A stretch of 64,000 nt of DNA from Lithospermum erythrorhizon (taxonomy: Eukaryota; Streptophyta; Magnoliopsida; Boraginales; Boraginaceae). Location: NCBI GenBank assembly GCA_019722365.1, contig JADFUC010001043.1, positions 1-64,000 of the forward strand, written 5' to 3'. The notes beneath the pieces were generated by a model, which saw only the letters and a program-made list of their open reading frames with translations, made no database searches and was not told where the DNA came from. Below are positions 49,160 to 60,999 of this stretch, piece after piece. The position numbers and the translations under genes are program-made. Position 1 is the first letter of the stretch. Every line of letters begins with the position of its first letter.

Positions 49160-49220
49160 CATACCGAGTGGTTAACTCAGTTAGGCTCCAATGAGTCCAG
49201 ACTCGAGTTCTGCTCGATCT
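49160..49220 (+). mobile_element. Possible tRNA-derived SINE head
   Basis: ACCGAGTGGTTAACTCAGTT, then CCAGACTCGAGTTCTGCTCG, resembles RNA polymerase III A-box and B-box spacing. The match is weak, and no 3' tail or target duplication was identified. Confidence 0.25.
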
Positions 49221-49776
49221 ATAATGAATTGAACAACAATGGTAGTATTTAAGCTCAGCGAGCTCGCTAGCTCAATATACCATTAAGAATTAATATAATA
49301 TTAATAATTTGTAAATATTTTTATCTGAAATTTTTGAAATGATACTTTGAAACTCTTCTAATTATAGTTTATCTATTTTATTAATTAATTTTTATGTTTT
49401 ATTGTTTTATGTTTTTTACATTTCATATAAAATCTATTTTAATTGCCTTTTCTATTGAAATGAAATTAATATTTTATTCTTTTTATCAACTAGTGATTAA
49501 TTTTACTAATTTTTTAATCTAGTAAACAAGATTTTATTTATAATTTATTGAGATTAAATTCGGTGTTCGATCAAGGCCTTGACCAAGTAAGCCATCTTAG
49601 GGCTTAACTCGAGCTCGATAAAGTTCAAAGAGCCACTAGCTCGGTTTGGATATTCATGTAACGGTAAAATTTTCGGCTTCAGCTTGTGTCCTACCGTATA
49701 CATGTAGCAGATGTGGAGTGTAGTTATCGGCCAGAGTAGAATAAGAATAATATTATTGACAATATTATGAATATAA

Positions 49777-49779
<3 letters not shown>

Positions 49780-49833
<54 letters not shown>
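49780..49833. repeat. Compound microsatellite (AT)n(AG)n
   Basis: About 15 AT units run directly into about 11 AG units. Confidence 0.98.
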
Positions 49834-49989
49834 CAAAGAATAATATGAGAGGAGAAGAACTTTTATTCATGATAGTAATACAATATAATAGGCCTTATTT
49901 ATGACTCTGGACAATAGATGAGGTAAGTAATTAAATCTAATTGATGACTAATTATTCTTCCTTTGTAATAATTTTTTTAATGGGAGTAG

Positions 49990-50480
49990 CAAAAATTATG
50001 TATTAAGCCAGTCACTTGTCTGCCAATTTCGACCAAAGAAAGTGTTAGTAGGAAATCGAGCTTCATGACCTTTGATCATGAGCCCTTTCTCCATGACTTA
50101 AACACCACTTGCGAATTTCCTTTGTAATAACTTGTTTGTCTCCATGCAATCCTCTAATTGAATTACTTGAATCACTAATGGACATCCATCAATGATAATT
50201 TCCATCATACACACTCTTGTATGTCCAATCGTTAAAAATATGTTTCGTCAAAATCTTTCTAGAAAAATTTTGTGGGTAGAAACGTGAAAGAAAAAGTAAA
50301 CAATATTAAATATATTTTAAATATGTTGTCTCGTTAAAAACCTTTATCCAAGAAAACAAAATGGAAAAAATCTTAGTAAAAGAAAAGAATATAATACATA
50401 CCATATCTCTAGCTAATGAAATCATCAGTCTTAACTATTTAAGTAGGAAAACCAAATAATGCTATTGACATTATTCACAT
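49990..50480. repeat. LTR-retrotransposon fragment
   Basis: TTGTCTCGTTAAAAACCTTT, then CCAAGAAAACAAAATGGAAA, then TCTTAGTAAAAGAAAAGA is the widespread plant retroelement word series GTCTC(A/G)TTAAAAACCTT..CCAAGAAAACCCA..GG. The flanks, GAGCTTCATGACC and CATCAATGATAATTTCCATC, also look repeat-derived. No ends were found. Confidence 0.45.
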
Positions 50481-51960
50481 TAACAATATCTTTAAGTCAG
50501 ATTTTAACATATATACACAAAAATGATCAAGTTTAATTTTTAATGGTCAAGATTAATGATAAGTTGTGCATCCTATATTAACACACTTTAACTTCCTTCA
50601 ATCGACGTGTTTTTTAATAATGACAATTGTATTGTTTAATATAAATATTTTCATCAATTATTATAAAATCATATATAGTATATACATAAAGGATTTGAAT
50701 CCAAATTTAAACTATCAACCGTTAGAACTCAAAATTTGACCATTTTATTATGGAGTGATATACACTCTAATTTCCAAACGATTAAAAGTTAACTAGTTTT
50801 TAGTCCTTAAATGATGCACATTATTTTTTGGGCAAAAAATTACTCAGTCGGTCAGTCCTCAATTCTAAATAAAATTAAGAATATCATATGTTAATAAATA
50901 ATTTTGTTGTTAGCAAATTTTAGTCAACATTATATTTGTATCCACAATTTAAAATTGGGTCATTACACGCAATTTTCATATATTAAGAAAGGAAGATAAT
51001 TTAATAAATTATCCACCAAGAAATTAAACGATCATAATATGTTGGAAAACTATGCTTCTTCCCACCTTATATGATCTTTAGTCATTACTATCCCGGCCCC
51101 TGATGTCTATATATACTAGCACTATCTCCCATTGTTTTTGGAACTTCATAGAGGAGTTCAAACCACAAAGGTCAATAGGTGTCCAAGCATCATCTATCTT
51201 ATTCTATAGAGATTTCCCAAGATTTTATAATCGAGATCAAGATAGTAATCAGTACAATAAGTCGTCTCTTCATGTGGTTGAAGATAAAGAGTCCCAATGA
51301 CATATAGTAGATGGATAATATGGAATAATTTTCACAACATTTGAATCCAAAATTATTTGAGGAGTTTATCGTGCATTATATTGAAAATGATTTAGCCTAA
51401 AGTCTAGCAATTTGTTTTGTAGAGTTGAGTGGTTATTTCACCCTCTGTGGTGTGGCTCGCCTAGCGTCATAGTGGCGCCACCGCAAAGACCTCTCATCTA
51501 TCAAATCTAATAAGTTACGATCCCGAGGTCCTTCGGTGTGGAATTACAAATAGTTCGAGGCTTTTGTCCGAATTGTGAGAACTAAGTAATATTCGGTACA
51601 AAGTACTACATCGAAGATGAGAGACACATCTTAAGGTAGGTGCAACATCTAGAATCTCATACGGATGATATGGTTCTAGATATGATGTGGGTAAATGTGG
51701 ACGTTGAGTATTTAAGTGGAGAGATTATAATACCACAACCCCAAAGTGGGTGATGTGATAAGATTGATATTGTTTGCTGGTATTAATGCATGCAGTAGCT
51801 TAAATGTAAGAACTCTAAGATTCTGACGTGCTTGACCTTGCAGAACAATTATTGAATGCTTAACTTATTGAAGCCTCTGAGTGATGCGTAAATGAGGATA
51901 AAAAAGTGTCGAGGAAAGCAGAATTGAAATGAAAAAAATTTGGTGGAAGGACAAATTAAA
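50480..51960. other. Intergenic DNA, nothing recognised
   Basis: AT-rich to 51060. The frame at 51103-51300 follows a short unique stretch with no recognisable domain. 51420-51960 is CG-richer and may be the flank of the LTR to its right. Confidence 0.35.
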
Positions 51961-51969
51961 AAGTTCAAT

Positions 51970-52975
51970 AGTTGGTTAAATGTGATTCTTGAACTTAGTG
52001 TTCACCTTAGTAATTGTATATATTACTAGTGTGGAGTTCTCGCTGATAATTTAAGGGGTTATGAGCGATTACGACAATTGTGTATCAATTCATTTCTTTG
52101 GGTTGGTTAAATGTGATTCTTTGGAGACTAGTGTTCACCTTAGTATTGTATATTACTAGTGTGGAGTTCTCATGATAATTTAAAGGGGTTATTTGATTCT
52201 TAGATCTTACTCATTAATCGTTATAATAATAGTAATTGGTCAAATTATTATTATTATACAACACTATTATCGGTACAGAAGATAGCGCCGCATCTCGGTG
52301 ATATTGAATTCTATTTCATGTATGAAATTAAACTATATTTGTTAAATTGAGGATTGATTGTAATCAACGAATATTATTCTCAATTAAATTTTACTTTGAT
52401 AATGTAAAATATAAATTGGATGAACCAATTAATTAATTAGTCGATTGAATTAATTCGATGGTGAATTGAGAAGCTTATTAGTAACTTATTGATTTACCAT
52501 TATGACATTTAGTGCTTGATTTTACTTAACGGTTTAGAAAATTAAATTTAGCAGTCATTTCCGTTAAACTGTGGTTGGGCTTTTAGGTTGAACTTCAACT
52601 ATAAGCTAGCTTATTAGGTTTCATTTTTTTTAATGAAGCAAAACCTAGCCTCTCTCTTCCTCTACAATGGCGAAATATTCCAAGCGAAAAGAATTGAAAT
52701 TCTTCTCTTGATTTTTCATCCAACGCGTTAGCGGATGCAAAATGTAGGATTCAACCTCTTCTGGTGTGGACCAACTAGAGGCACTACATTTGAAGTGCTC
52801 AACGATGGAATTCAAAGGAGGCTTAGTGAAAGATTTGTAGATAGACTTCCGGTGGCATCTCTGTAAGTACTCTCGTATTCATATAAGTCGTTATAGATTT
52901 TAGATTAATTTATATCATTTTGAGGATCCGGATGTATGAATTTGGTGTTTATCACAATAAAATTCATACTAGATT
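51970..52975 (+). repeat. Solitary LTR of the A family, opposite orientation
   Basis: The reverse complement of the LTR at 13869-14880: TTAGTGTTCACCTTAGTA..TATTACTAGT, AATTTAAGGGGTTA, TAATCGTTATAATAATAG, GGATGTATGAATTTGGTGTT and the end ATTCATACTAGATTCTA (52955-52977). No primer site or coding region adjoins it, so it is solitary or truncated. Its left end contains an internal duplication. Confidence 0.7.
51973..52200. repeat. Internal tandem duplication in the solitary LTR
   Basis: GGTTAAATGTGATTCTT..AGTGTTCACCTTAG..TTACTAGTGTGGAGTTCTC..AATTTAA.GGGGTTAT occurs twice, about 130 bases apart. Confidence 0.8.
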
Positions 52976-53359
52976 CTAGAATTGACCATTAGATAATATA
53001 ATAGTTGTTATTAGCGGACCTCGAAACTGAGACTATGAGATGTCCGGTTCATGAAAAATGTGATTCCATCTTAGAGAACAAATTATTTGATCAAGAATAT
53101 CAAAGTAATTAGTATCATCATCTTTCCTCGTTTAAGTTGCACTGAATAGTAATACAATCATTTCATCACTACTGAAAAGCAGGGGCAAGGTGTGTGAATG
53201 AGCCCCCAGGCACCATAAGGGTTTAGGTATTCGGTCAGTGTGAGTATATGACGTGCTGTCAGCCGACACTAAATTTCATACCGACACGAAACCGAGACTA
53301 CATATAGATATTACGAAACCCGTTTGAGTTAAGACACCAACCATGTAAACATGCATCAA

Positions 53360-53560
53360 CATTTTAATTTCTTTTTGATTTATTTTCAATGCCGGCACTT
53401 TTCTGAGCACTTTATTTAATTAATTTTATTTTTGATTTATTTTATTACCCGACACCGTCTGACACTTTATTTAATTAATTTTATTTTGATTTATTTTTAT
53501 TGCGACACCCGACCGACAACGTATTTAATTAATTTTATTTTGATTTATTTTATTATCGAC
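53360..53560. repeat. Subterminal tandem repeat in the CACTA element
   Basis: Four units of about 55-60 bp each hold TTTAATTAATTTTATTTT then GATTTATTTT, separated by CCGACAC-like spacers. Confidence 0.75.
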
Positions 53561-54869
53561 ACTACCGGCCAGCATAATTTATAATACCGGCAAATATATT
53601 GAAAGATCGACACAAAGCCGACACATATATGCACTAAACCGGCTACCCGACACCCGACCCGGCGCCACGTGGTAAATTTTTCGAAAAAAATTACGCAGCG
53701 ACACGGATAACTGCGACATTTGTAAAGAAAGCGAAATTTTGCGAAATTATATCTCCCGAAAAAACATGGCCGAATAACATACAAAAAATATCAAAAATAT
53801 TATAAACATCAAACAAAATATCAACAACAACATAAACATCAAACAATAATAACACAAAATACTATCTAAAAACATGAACAACAATATAAACATCAAACAA
53901 AATAATAACACAAACAATATCCAAAAATGCATCCAACATAAACATCAAACATCAAAATTACCACTTTTTCTCTTTAGATAATTTTCCTACAATAAAAGCG
54001 AGAAATGTAACAACATTATTATCAAAGATAAAAAATTAGATAGACATAAAAAATCGAAATGTAACAAAAAATTAAACAAAATAATTAGATAGGCTTGAGA
54101 AAATGTAACAAAATAATTACCTCGAACAATTTCCTACTAAATGAAACAATAAACAAAGGTTAGTAGATAATAAATAATTAGATATCCAACAAAATAATAA
54201 TTACCTCAAATAATTTCCTAAAAAGAAATAATGTAAGAAAGTTGGTAGCCATTATTATAAAATTAAACAAAACAATATTAGAATTATAGTGAGTGTATGA
54301 GTTACGAAATTGTGAAACTTAAAATGTAAAAAATATAGTGAAGGTATGTGATTAGAAGTGTTTATATAGTGGAAGGGTATGAATTTTGAAATTTTGAGCA
54401 TGATGCCCCAATGACTATTTACACAGAGCGCCCATATATTTTAAAATTTTACTTTATTTTTAGCGAAGTCTCTAAAAATTTTGGGGACGGCGCTACCGAC
54501 CTTATGCCGACACGGTTTGATAATAAAATACGGGGCCGACCACGACCCGACTTTTAACGACACACGTACTTACGTATAAGCGAAAAGGATAAATCAGCTT
54601 GTAGGAATTTCTTTGCAATGGCAAAACAAAACTCCAAACCAATCGGATGACCACTATTTTCATATTTTAAACATAGTATTATCGTCATTAGTTCTTGAAA
54701 AATAAACAAGAAAACAAAAGAAAGTGAAGAGAGAAGGGGAGGCGAGAATGTAAATGTGAAAGTAAAATAACATGATTGTTACACACACACCATAAGGGTT
54801 TGTCAGATTATTACGAAAAACTTGAAAATAAACGGTGGATACCAATTCTCTTCCAGAGCCCGCCTGCTA

Positions 54870-56700
54870 TTATTGTTCAAAATAGCCACTTCCTGCAGTC
54901 TAAATGGATTATCCTGGGCATTCAGTAGCGTCTTGCTGAAGCTTATCATTTATCGTATTGAATACATCTTTAGAAACTAATTGGAATATCCCATACAGAC
55001 TATGTCAAAGCATCGTTCGATGGATCCCACTGAAACGAGCTGGCGGTTGAGCTGCTCCTGAAAAGATATCTTTAGTATTTAAAGGCGACACGTCAATGTT
55101 GCATATGAGTCAATCAACTGGGCTTAAGCGTTCATCTTCGTTCTGATACACCCTTTGTTTATGCTCTCTACTCATTGAGATGTAAGCGAAGATAGTATAC
55201 TTGTTGTGCTGTGATCTTTAGGATAAAATGGTCATCCTTAGGCTTTGCTCTTGTGTTTGATTTGAACCGTTTCCGTTCCTTGGATGTATTTGCGTCCACT
55301 GCTTTGTGTGAATAACAGCTCCGCTATTGGCAATGCTCTTGTTAGGATCACCTGCCTAATGTCAAAGTAGTACCCGTTGGCGTAAATAACCCTTGTACCG
55401 TTTCAATTTCGATGTCGGGACCAGCACAGGGTAATGCGGGGTGTCTGGCGTCTCCATATTATTCCATTATATAGTTTGTGAAACCATTCTTGAAATTAAG
55501 CCAAATAAATTGATTTATTTGTTCCTCCGTCAAGTAGAGTTTGCAACTCTTCCAGTAAAATCATGGTACATCACAGGATATAAGTTATTTGTTTAGTTAA
55601 CTATTATAATAATATACAAATTTATTTTTTATTGAACATTAAATGTACACTTCTTGAATGTATTCACATTACTTTCCAGGTGTACAAAATATCAAATGCC
55701 TTGTCGTGTATTGTTCGCGGAGTCATAAAATGTCGATGTTTCACTTGACGTGCACCATGCACGGGTAGCGAAACAGCAAAAGTAGATCGTCTTCGAGAAT
55801 TTGGTACATCGTGCCTCCCGGAACCCGATTTAAGTCGGTTCAATTCCTTCCTCGAAGTACATTGAACGAGGAAGTTTGAAACCTCTTTGACTAAATCGCT
55901 TTCCTCTTGACCGCTATGGCGTGCCTTTTTTAATGCTTACCATTTCTTGAGTTTGAAACCTGTAAAAGTAGAAGCTTAGTTAAATAATTAGATAGAGAAA
56001 CCAGCAATCAACATATATATTAATAAAGTCAAATACTCACGACTCAAGCGAATTTTTCATCCATATCTTTAGAGACCTCCATTACAAAAGCGACCGTAAG
56101 GCAAATGTATTGGTAGGTGCTGAAAATGCATATCGAAGAATGTTGGTGGGAATATTGTCTCATCTTTCAGTGTACCAACAATGTGCGTGCGAGGCTCTCA
56201 GCATTAGAGTTGTTGGTGAAATGTCGTGAAAGTAAAAACACCACTCTATTCACGGTTCCACGTATCTTATCGGCGGTACATAATGAGAGTCTACCAATAA
56301 GTAATTCTGCTTAGCGATAATATGCCTGTCGTGACTTTTGACGCATCTTGAAATGTTTTAGGCGTATCCATCAGGTATTAATTTGAGGCGTGCTAACCAA
56401 CTCCTAATCTCTTTCTGTTGTGTTGTGGTTAGTGTATACAAAGCCTTTGGTTTGACTTTCCTCCCACAATCTGTGCATATCTTGATTGGGAATTAAGTGA
56501 GCAATGAGTTTAGTCGATCGCGTTCATTTATCTTTCGTTTTTCCTGGAACATCCACTACAGTGTGTAATAGGTTCTCACCATTGTTCTTCTCTGTATGCA
56601 TGAAGTCGATGTTGTTAATACGATGCTTTGTTTGTAGACCCGATACTTCAGAATCCCCGAATATACTCTCTTGCGCTTGATTTGTGCGCAACATTATTGA
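54870..56700 (-). pseudogene. TNP2-type CACTA transposase remnant
   Basis: No long frame survives. Reading the minus strand across frames gives DFMHTEKNNGENLLHTVVDV then PGKTKD (56530-56640), the conserved D(I/F)MHIEKN..PGKTKD region of the transposase. Next come KPKALYTLTTTQQKEIRSWL and LIPDGYA (56360-56460), KSHD.HII (56290-56330), then a region resembling the C-terminus near 55280-55500 (FKNGFTNYI, YANGYYFDIR). The order matches TNP2. Stops occur in every segment. The weaker C-terminal matches could be chance. Confidence 0.6.
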
Positions 56701-57099
56701 TGGAAATACGCTTGGATATATGAGTATAAATACAAATCCATAATTCTAGGGATGTTAAAGTGCATACTACATTATTAAATACAAAAAAGCAGCATATATT
56801 TACAATATATGAATAAGCGAAATCTTTACATTGCGGTAAATTCGCTAAAGTTCCGGCGCGGCTTAATTCTTAAATTTCCTTATTCTGATATGATCGTATG
56901 ATATCTGCAGTTGGTCCACGCGGGAGGTTTGAATCAAGACTAATTTATGCTGCTAGTAAACAAGGATGAACAAAACAGAAAAACCCCAAAATTCTTGGGA
57001 ATTCGGCCGGCTGACTCTTTAGGGTTTTTTGATAAAAGTTTTCTCAAAAACTTATGATGAAAAAACCCTAAAGTTTGCTTATATAGGGCTAGGTTAAAA

Positions 57100-58330
57100 C
57101 AAGCCCGATAAGCAGCTCCGTTAAATAGATTGACTCGTTAACTCTATTAGTTGGTTAAGACACTAATGAGTTGCTAATGAGATTGAACTATTTAATTAAG
57201 CTAATTAAATAGTAATGAGTCGATATCGATAATCTTCAGTTATCGATAAATACTAAAATTACTCGAATCAATTAAATAACTATTCAAAGTAGAGTTCTGT
57301 TGTTCAATAGTATTCTACATAAAATGCTTAAGACGCGCCAATTAAGAAATACATTTCTCAAATTATATAGTCTCTTTAATTTCATCGCTGTGAAATATAG
57401 CTTCAGCGATCATTTGTATGTGTGTGACCTTACAGGCTCGGATAATAGTAAGTTGTATAATAATAATAATTGACCAATTACTATTATTATAGCGATTAAT
57501 AGTAAAGATCTAGCAATCGCGATAAGCTCGTAACCCACTTAAATTATCATGAGAACCCTTATTTATTATTATCTGATTACTAAGTTGAACACTAAGTTAA
57601 ATAATCACATTTAGCAAGCTGACCGTGAATTGATACACAATTATATAGCGGGCACAATAAATGGAATCAATTCTCATTGATTTCCAACGCTCCTTTGCCC
57701 ATGGGCGGTTATCTTAAATTCCTTTATCAACATGATCTACAGTCGTGGTAACCGTAAGTGTCATGAAAGCGCTAAGCTTTCTTTGCAGTATGAGCGGAAT
57801 AAGCATTTGCCAAAATCACTAAACCAATCGGTACCAAGCGTAGTGGCTGAGATCTTCCTTGTATATCAGGGCGGACAAATCCTCCCGATATGCTCCGACA
57901 TGTCATTCTATTTCGTTGTGTGACCCGACATGCCGTTATAATCCCGCTTAAGGTAGGCGTTTGGTCATAGTCAAGAAATCTGAGCTTGTATAACAGAGAT
58001 AGTTATATATCGTAGGTCTAGATTAGCCGAACCTAAAATTCTAAACAAATATCGCCCAGGACACGGTATACATATCTTCTATGGTCGTTTGGGGTCTATT
58101 TGACTCCCCGTCGCGGACCGGCCCACGGTATTGATCTAGTCCTGCTTGGACTAAGCATTGATCAATCTTGATCGGCTAATCAAAACACCATGTTAGTCAT
58201 ATGATGCTTACGTAAACAACTGTCGACCGAGGCACATCTATGTTTAGGCTTGAAGGGTGTAATTAACAATTCGTATTTACCTCTCTGAAAACATAGACTA
58301 ACCTAGGGATTTAACCTTTCACTAGAAAAT
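57100..58330 (-). repeat. 3' LTR of copy A2
   Basis: Shared with A1: TGTGTGACC..AGGCTCGGATAATAGTA, TATTATTATAGCGATTAAT, AATTATCATGAGAACC, AGCGGGCACAATAAA, CTTCCTTGTATATC.GGGCGGA, CACCATGTTAGTCATAT and ATGTTTAGGCTTGAAG. The upstream part (56950-57110) differs from A1 and carries an AAACCCTAAAG box, suggesting a subfamily difference. Confidence 0.65.
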
Positions 58331-58439
58331 CGAGGATCGCTACATGTATATTATGTAAATTTAAACATATAGACATAGCAAGTAAATATGTTAAAATATA
58401 AGAAGCAATAATATTCAAATGTTGTTCACATACCTGATA

Positions 58440-58870
58440 GATATATATTTAGATCCCACTTAACCTAGCACCCGCTGCTGACGTACATCTAAGACATATG
58501 TTAAGCTGTATCATCATGCTTTGCGACTTAATTGGTTTAATGCAAAGGGGTCGGCAGATTGGCCTCTTGTTTTACTACTTTTACATACTTTTGACATCGC
58601 CTCTCGAAGCATAGCTCTGACCGGGTGATACTTTACGGTACGTGCTTGGATTTGTGATATTGCTCGGGGTTCTCGCCAAGCGAGCTATTGCGATATTGTC
58701 ACAAAGTAGCTCCAGCGGTCCCTCGATACTGGGTACCACGCCCAAGTTCGGTCACGAACTTAACATCAACGTGGCAACTGGCGATGACTGCGATGTCTTT
58801 CAGTGCGTGGTAGGTGCATTGTGATTACTCTGTTTGGAACTCCTCAGTCTTGCTCCACCGTTGAGACAAA
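58440..58870 (-). pseudogene. Copia RNase H remnant (A2)
   Basis: The minus strand near 58640-58770 reads ELGVVPSIEGPLELLCDN, then AIA and, out of frame, the PSNIT..KSKHV-like and RGDV pieces of copia RNase H. Frameshifts are present. Confidence 0.7.
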
Positions 58871-59325
58871 ATACATACCCAGATGGGAACTGATGATAGT
58901 CTCACATCGGTTGAAAGCCCCAGGCGTCGGTTAATACCTTGTCGCTGGCAACCTCACCATCTCGCGTATACCAAGAAAGCATCTTTTGGATTCTTCCTCA
59001 GGATAGTTGAAGATGCGCTGCTACCCAATCCGATGGCTTTCACTGAATTAACTTGGTATCTGGTTACATAGTGCATAAGACCACGTCGAGGTCTAGTCTG
59101 CTTGACATGGCATATGATGGATCCTATAGCCCGGCGTAAGGTATGTCCTTAAATTCATTCATCTCGACACTAGTAGTGGGACAACGTACCTGTGAGTTGA
59201 ACTCCATGTCTCATGGGGAGAGTGCCGCTTCTTGTAATTACTCATGTTGAACCGTTGGAGTACCTTATTCACATAAGTATCTGACGAGGTCAGTCGATAT
59301 CACAGGTACCGATCTCGGTGGATCT

Positions 59326-59947
59326 TTATTCAGTATATATTGCCGCTATAAGTCGCCGTTGAAACATTTTGCACGGCCCAGTCCTTGAGGCGGGATTTAG
59401 TATCTCGTTGTTTCCAATGATAAGTATGTCATCGACATGCAAGGGACACAGATAAATCACGTAACTCCAGCTTCGCTTCTTGTATACCTGAGGTGCTTCT
59501 TGGATTCTTGATGAAACTTGAAACTCTTTGATTGATTCATCAAAGCGTAGATTCAAGCTGAGGATGCACCTTAAGACCATAAATGGACTTTTGCAACTTG
59601 CATACCTTCTTGATCCTTTAGGACATGTAAACACGGAGGTTGTACCATGGCCTGTCTTATAAATTTCCATTCGGGAAGCGTGCGCATCCATTTGCCATAT
59701 TCATAGTCATGAAATGCGGCTGATAGCTAAGATTGTCGGATGGATTTAAGCATAGCCCTTTGGTGAGTAAGTTTAAGTCATAGTCCTCATTGAACTTGTT
59801 TGAAACAACTTTTATTTCTAGTCTAGCTTTGAAAACATCAACGTTTCCATCTTTATCATGTTTCTTCTTAAATACCCATTTACATTCAATAGAATGAGCC
59901 GTTGGTAAATCCAACAAAGGACTAAACCTGGTTTGGTACATAATCAC
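59326..59947 (-). pseudogene. Copia reverse transcriptase remnant (A2)
   Basis: From the right: CKWVFKKKHDKDGNVDVFKA then RLEIKVV (N-terminal RT), NKFNEDYDLN, then FPNGNL (family AFLNGNL). In a second frame follow KSPFMVLR (KSIYGLKQ region), NLRFDESIKEF, VYKKRSWSYVIYL and HVDDILIIGNN, the YVDD active site with the first Tyr replaced by His. Frameshifts make it inactive. Confidence 0.85.
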
Positions 59948-60525
59948 TTAGATTGCATGGCTGTTTTTCCATTTGTCGGCGTCCTTGCTATTCATTGTAA
60001 CTTTTTGTAAGAAAGTGGGCTCAAATCACTTTCAATGATGAAAGCTTCGCGTACAGTAGCTCTGCAGTTAGGTAGCGTCCTGTTGGATCTTTAGGGTTAG
60101 GATTCTTCCCGCAGTTTCACAGCTGGATCGAAGCCCAGGTCTTCTATGAAAAGAAGGTTCAATTCTTGTGGTGTCTCGGATGCCTGCGTTAGATGCATCG
60201 ACATTGAAACCCCATCGGCTTGAAGCCGTCAGAGATGAACACCATTACTTCTTGTCCTTACGGACAAATATTCCTTTTCAAGGAATACTCACGATTCTAT
60301 GATAGAAGATTTTATTCTCTGCCTCGGGTAGAAGTAATAACCAAGCGCTCCTTGGATATCTATGAAATAGCATTTATCGGTTGGGCGCAAGTTTTCTTTT
60401 GTTAATCTCTTAACATAAGCTTGGCGACCCCAATCCTTTAACTCCAGGAATCTTACGAACCCACCGATTCATGGGGAGTTTTTATCTGTGACAGTTGGAC
60501 ATCCGTTTAAAGGTAAGTGCGGCGC

Positions 60526-60957
60526 TTAGAAGTCTTTATCCCGGAAATTAGCGGTAGATCGGATAGGCTCGTCATAGATCGGAACCATGTCAAGGCAGGT
60601 TCGGTTACTGTCGCTTTTCCGGACACGCCATTTATCTTTATTGGAGTTCTTTGGAGTGAGTTGTGAAAAGCAATGCCACGCTCTCACAAGATGAGTATTG
60701 AACTCGTGACTCGAATATTCTCCACTACATGGACGGAGAATCTTTATTGTCTTGTTCAAATTGGTTTTTGTACTTTCATTTTGGAACTCCTTGAATTTCT
60801 CAAAGGACTCGTGTTTGTGTCTCATCAGATACACAAAACCATATCTATTGTAGTCATCAGTAAATGTAATGAAGTAGTTATAACCTCCTCTTGCAGATGT
60901 GTTCATTGGCCCACATACATCGGAGTGTATGATCCCCGATAAATCAACGCCGCTCAT
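60526..60957 (-). pseudogene. Copia integrase remnant (A2)
   Basis: A 143-residue minus-strand frame reads LSGIIHSDVCGPMNTSARGG, YNYFITFTDDYNRYGFVYLM, KHESFEKFKEF, then IKILRPCSGEYSSHEFNTHL (family LRSDRGGEY) and SQLTP, TCLDMV. These are the first and second catalytic Asp regions and the approach to the Glu motif of copia integrase. The core Asp of IHSDVCG and of FTDDYN are kept; the PQQNG..ER motif is degraded. Confidence 0.88.
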
Positions 60958-60999
60958 TTAAGCGATTGAAAGGCATTTTTGGTCATTTTGCCCGGAAGG

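Larger units (their letters stand above)
53167..56800 (-). mobile_element. CACTA (En/Spm) DNA transposon, decayed
   Basis: The left end reads CACTACTGAAAAGCAGGG, a CACTA-type terminal inverted repeat. It is followed by many CCGACAC/CGACAC words and AT-rich repeats (53200-53720) of the kind found as subterminal transposase-binding repeats; more such words lie at 54490-54570. The minus strand at 54870-56700 encodes TNP2-like transposase fragments. The right terminal repeat was not found, so the right edge is approximate. Confidence 0.65.

Noticed and set aside
53747..53932. Very hydrophobic minus-strand frame that looks like a membrane protein
   Set aside because: It arises from an AAACATCAAACAA-type low-complexity stretch inside the CACTA element.
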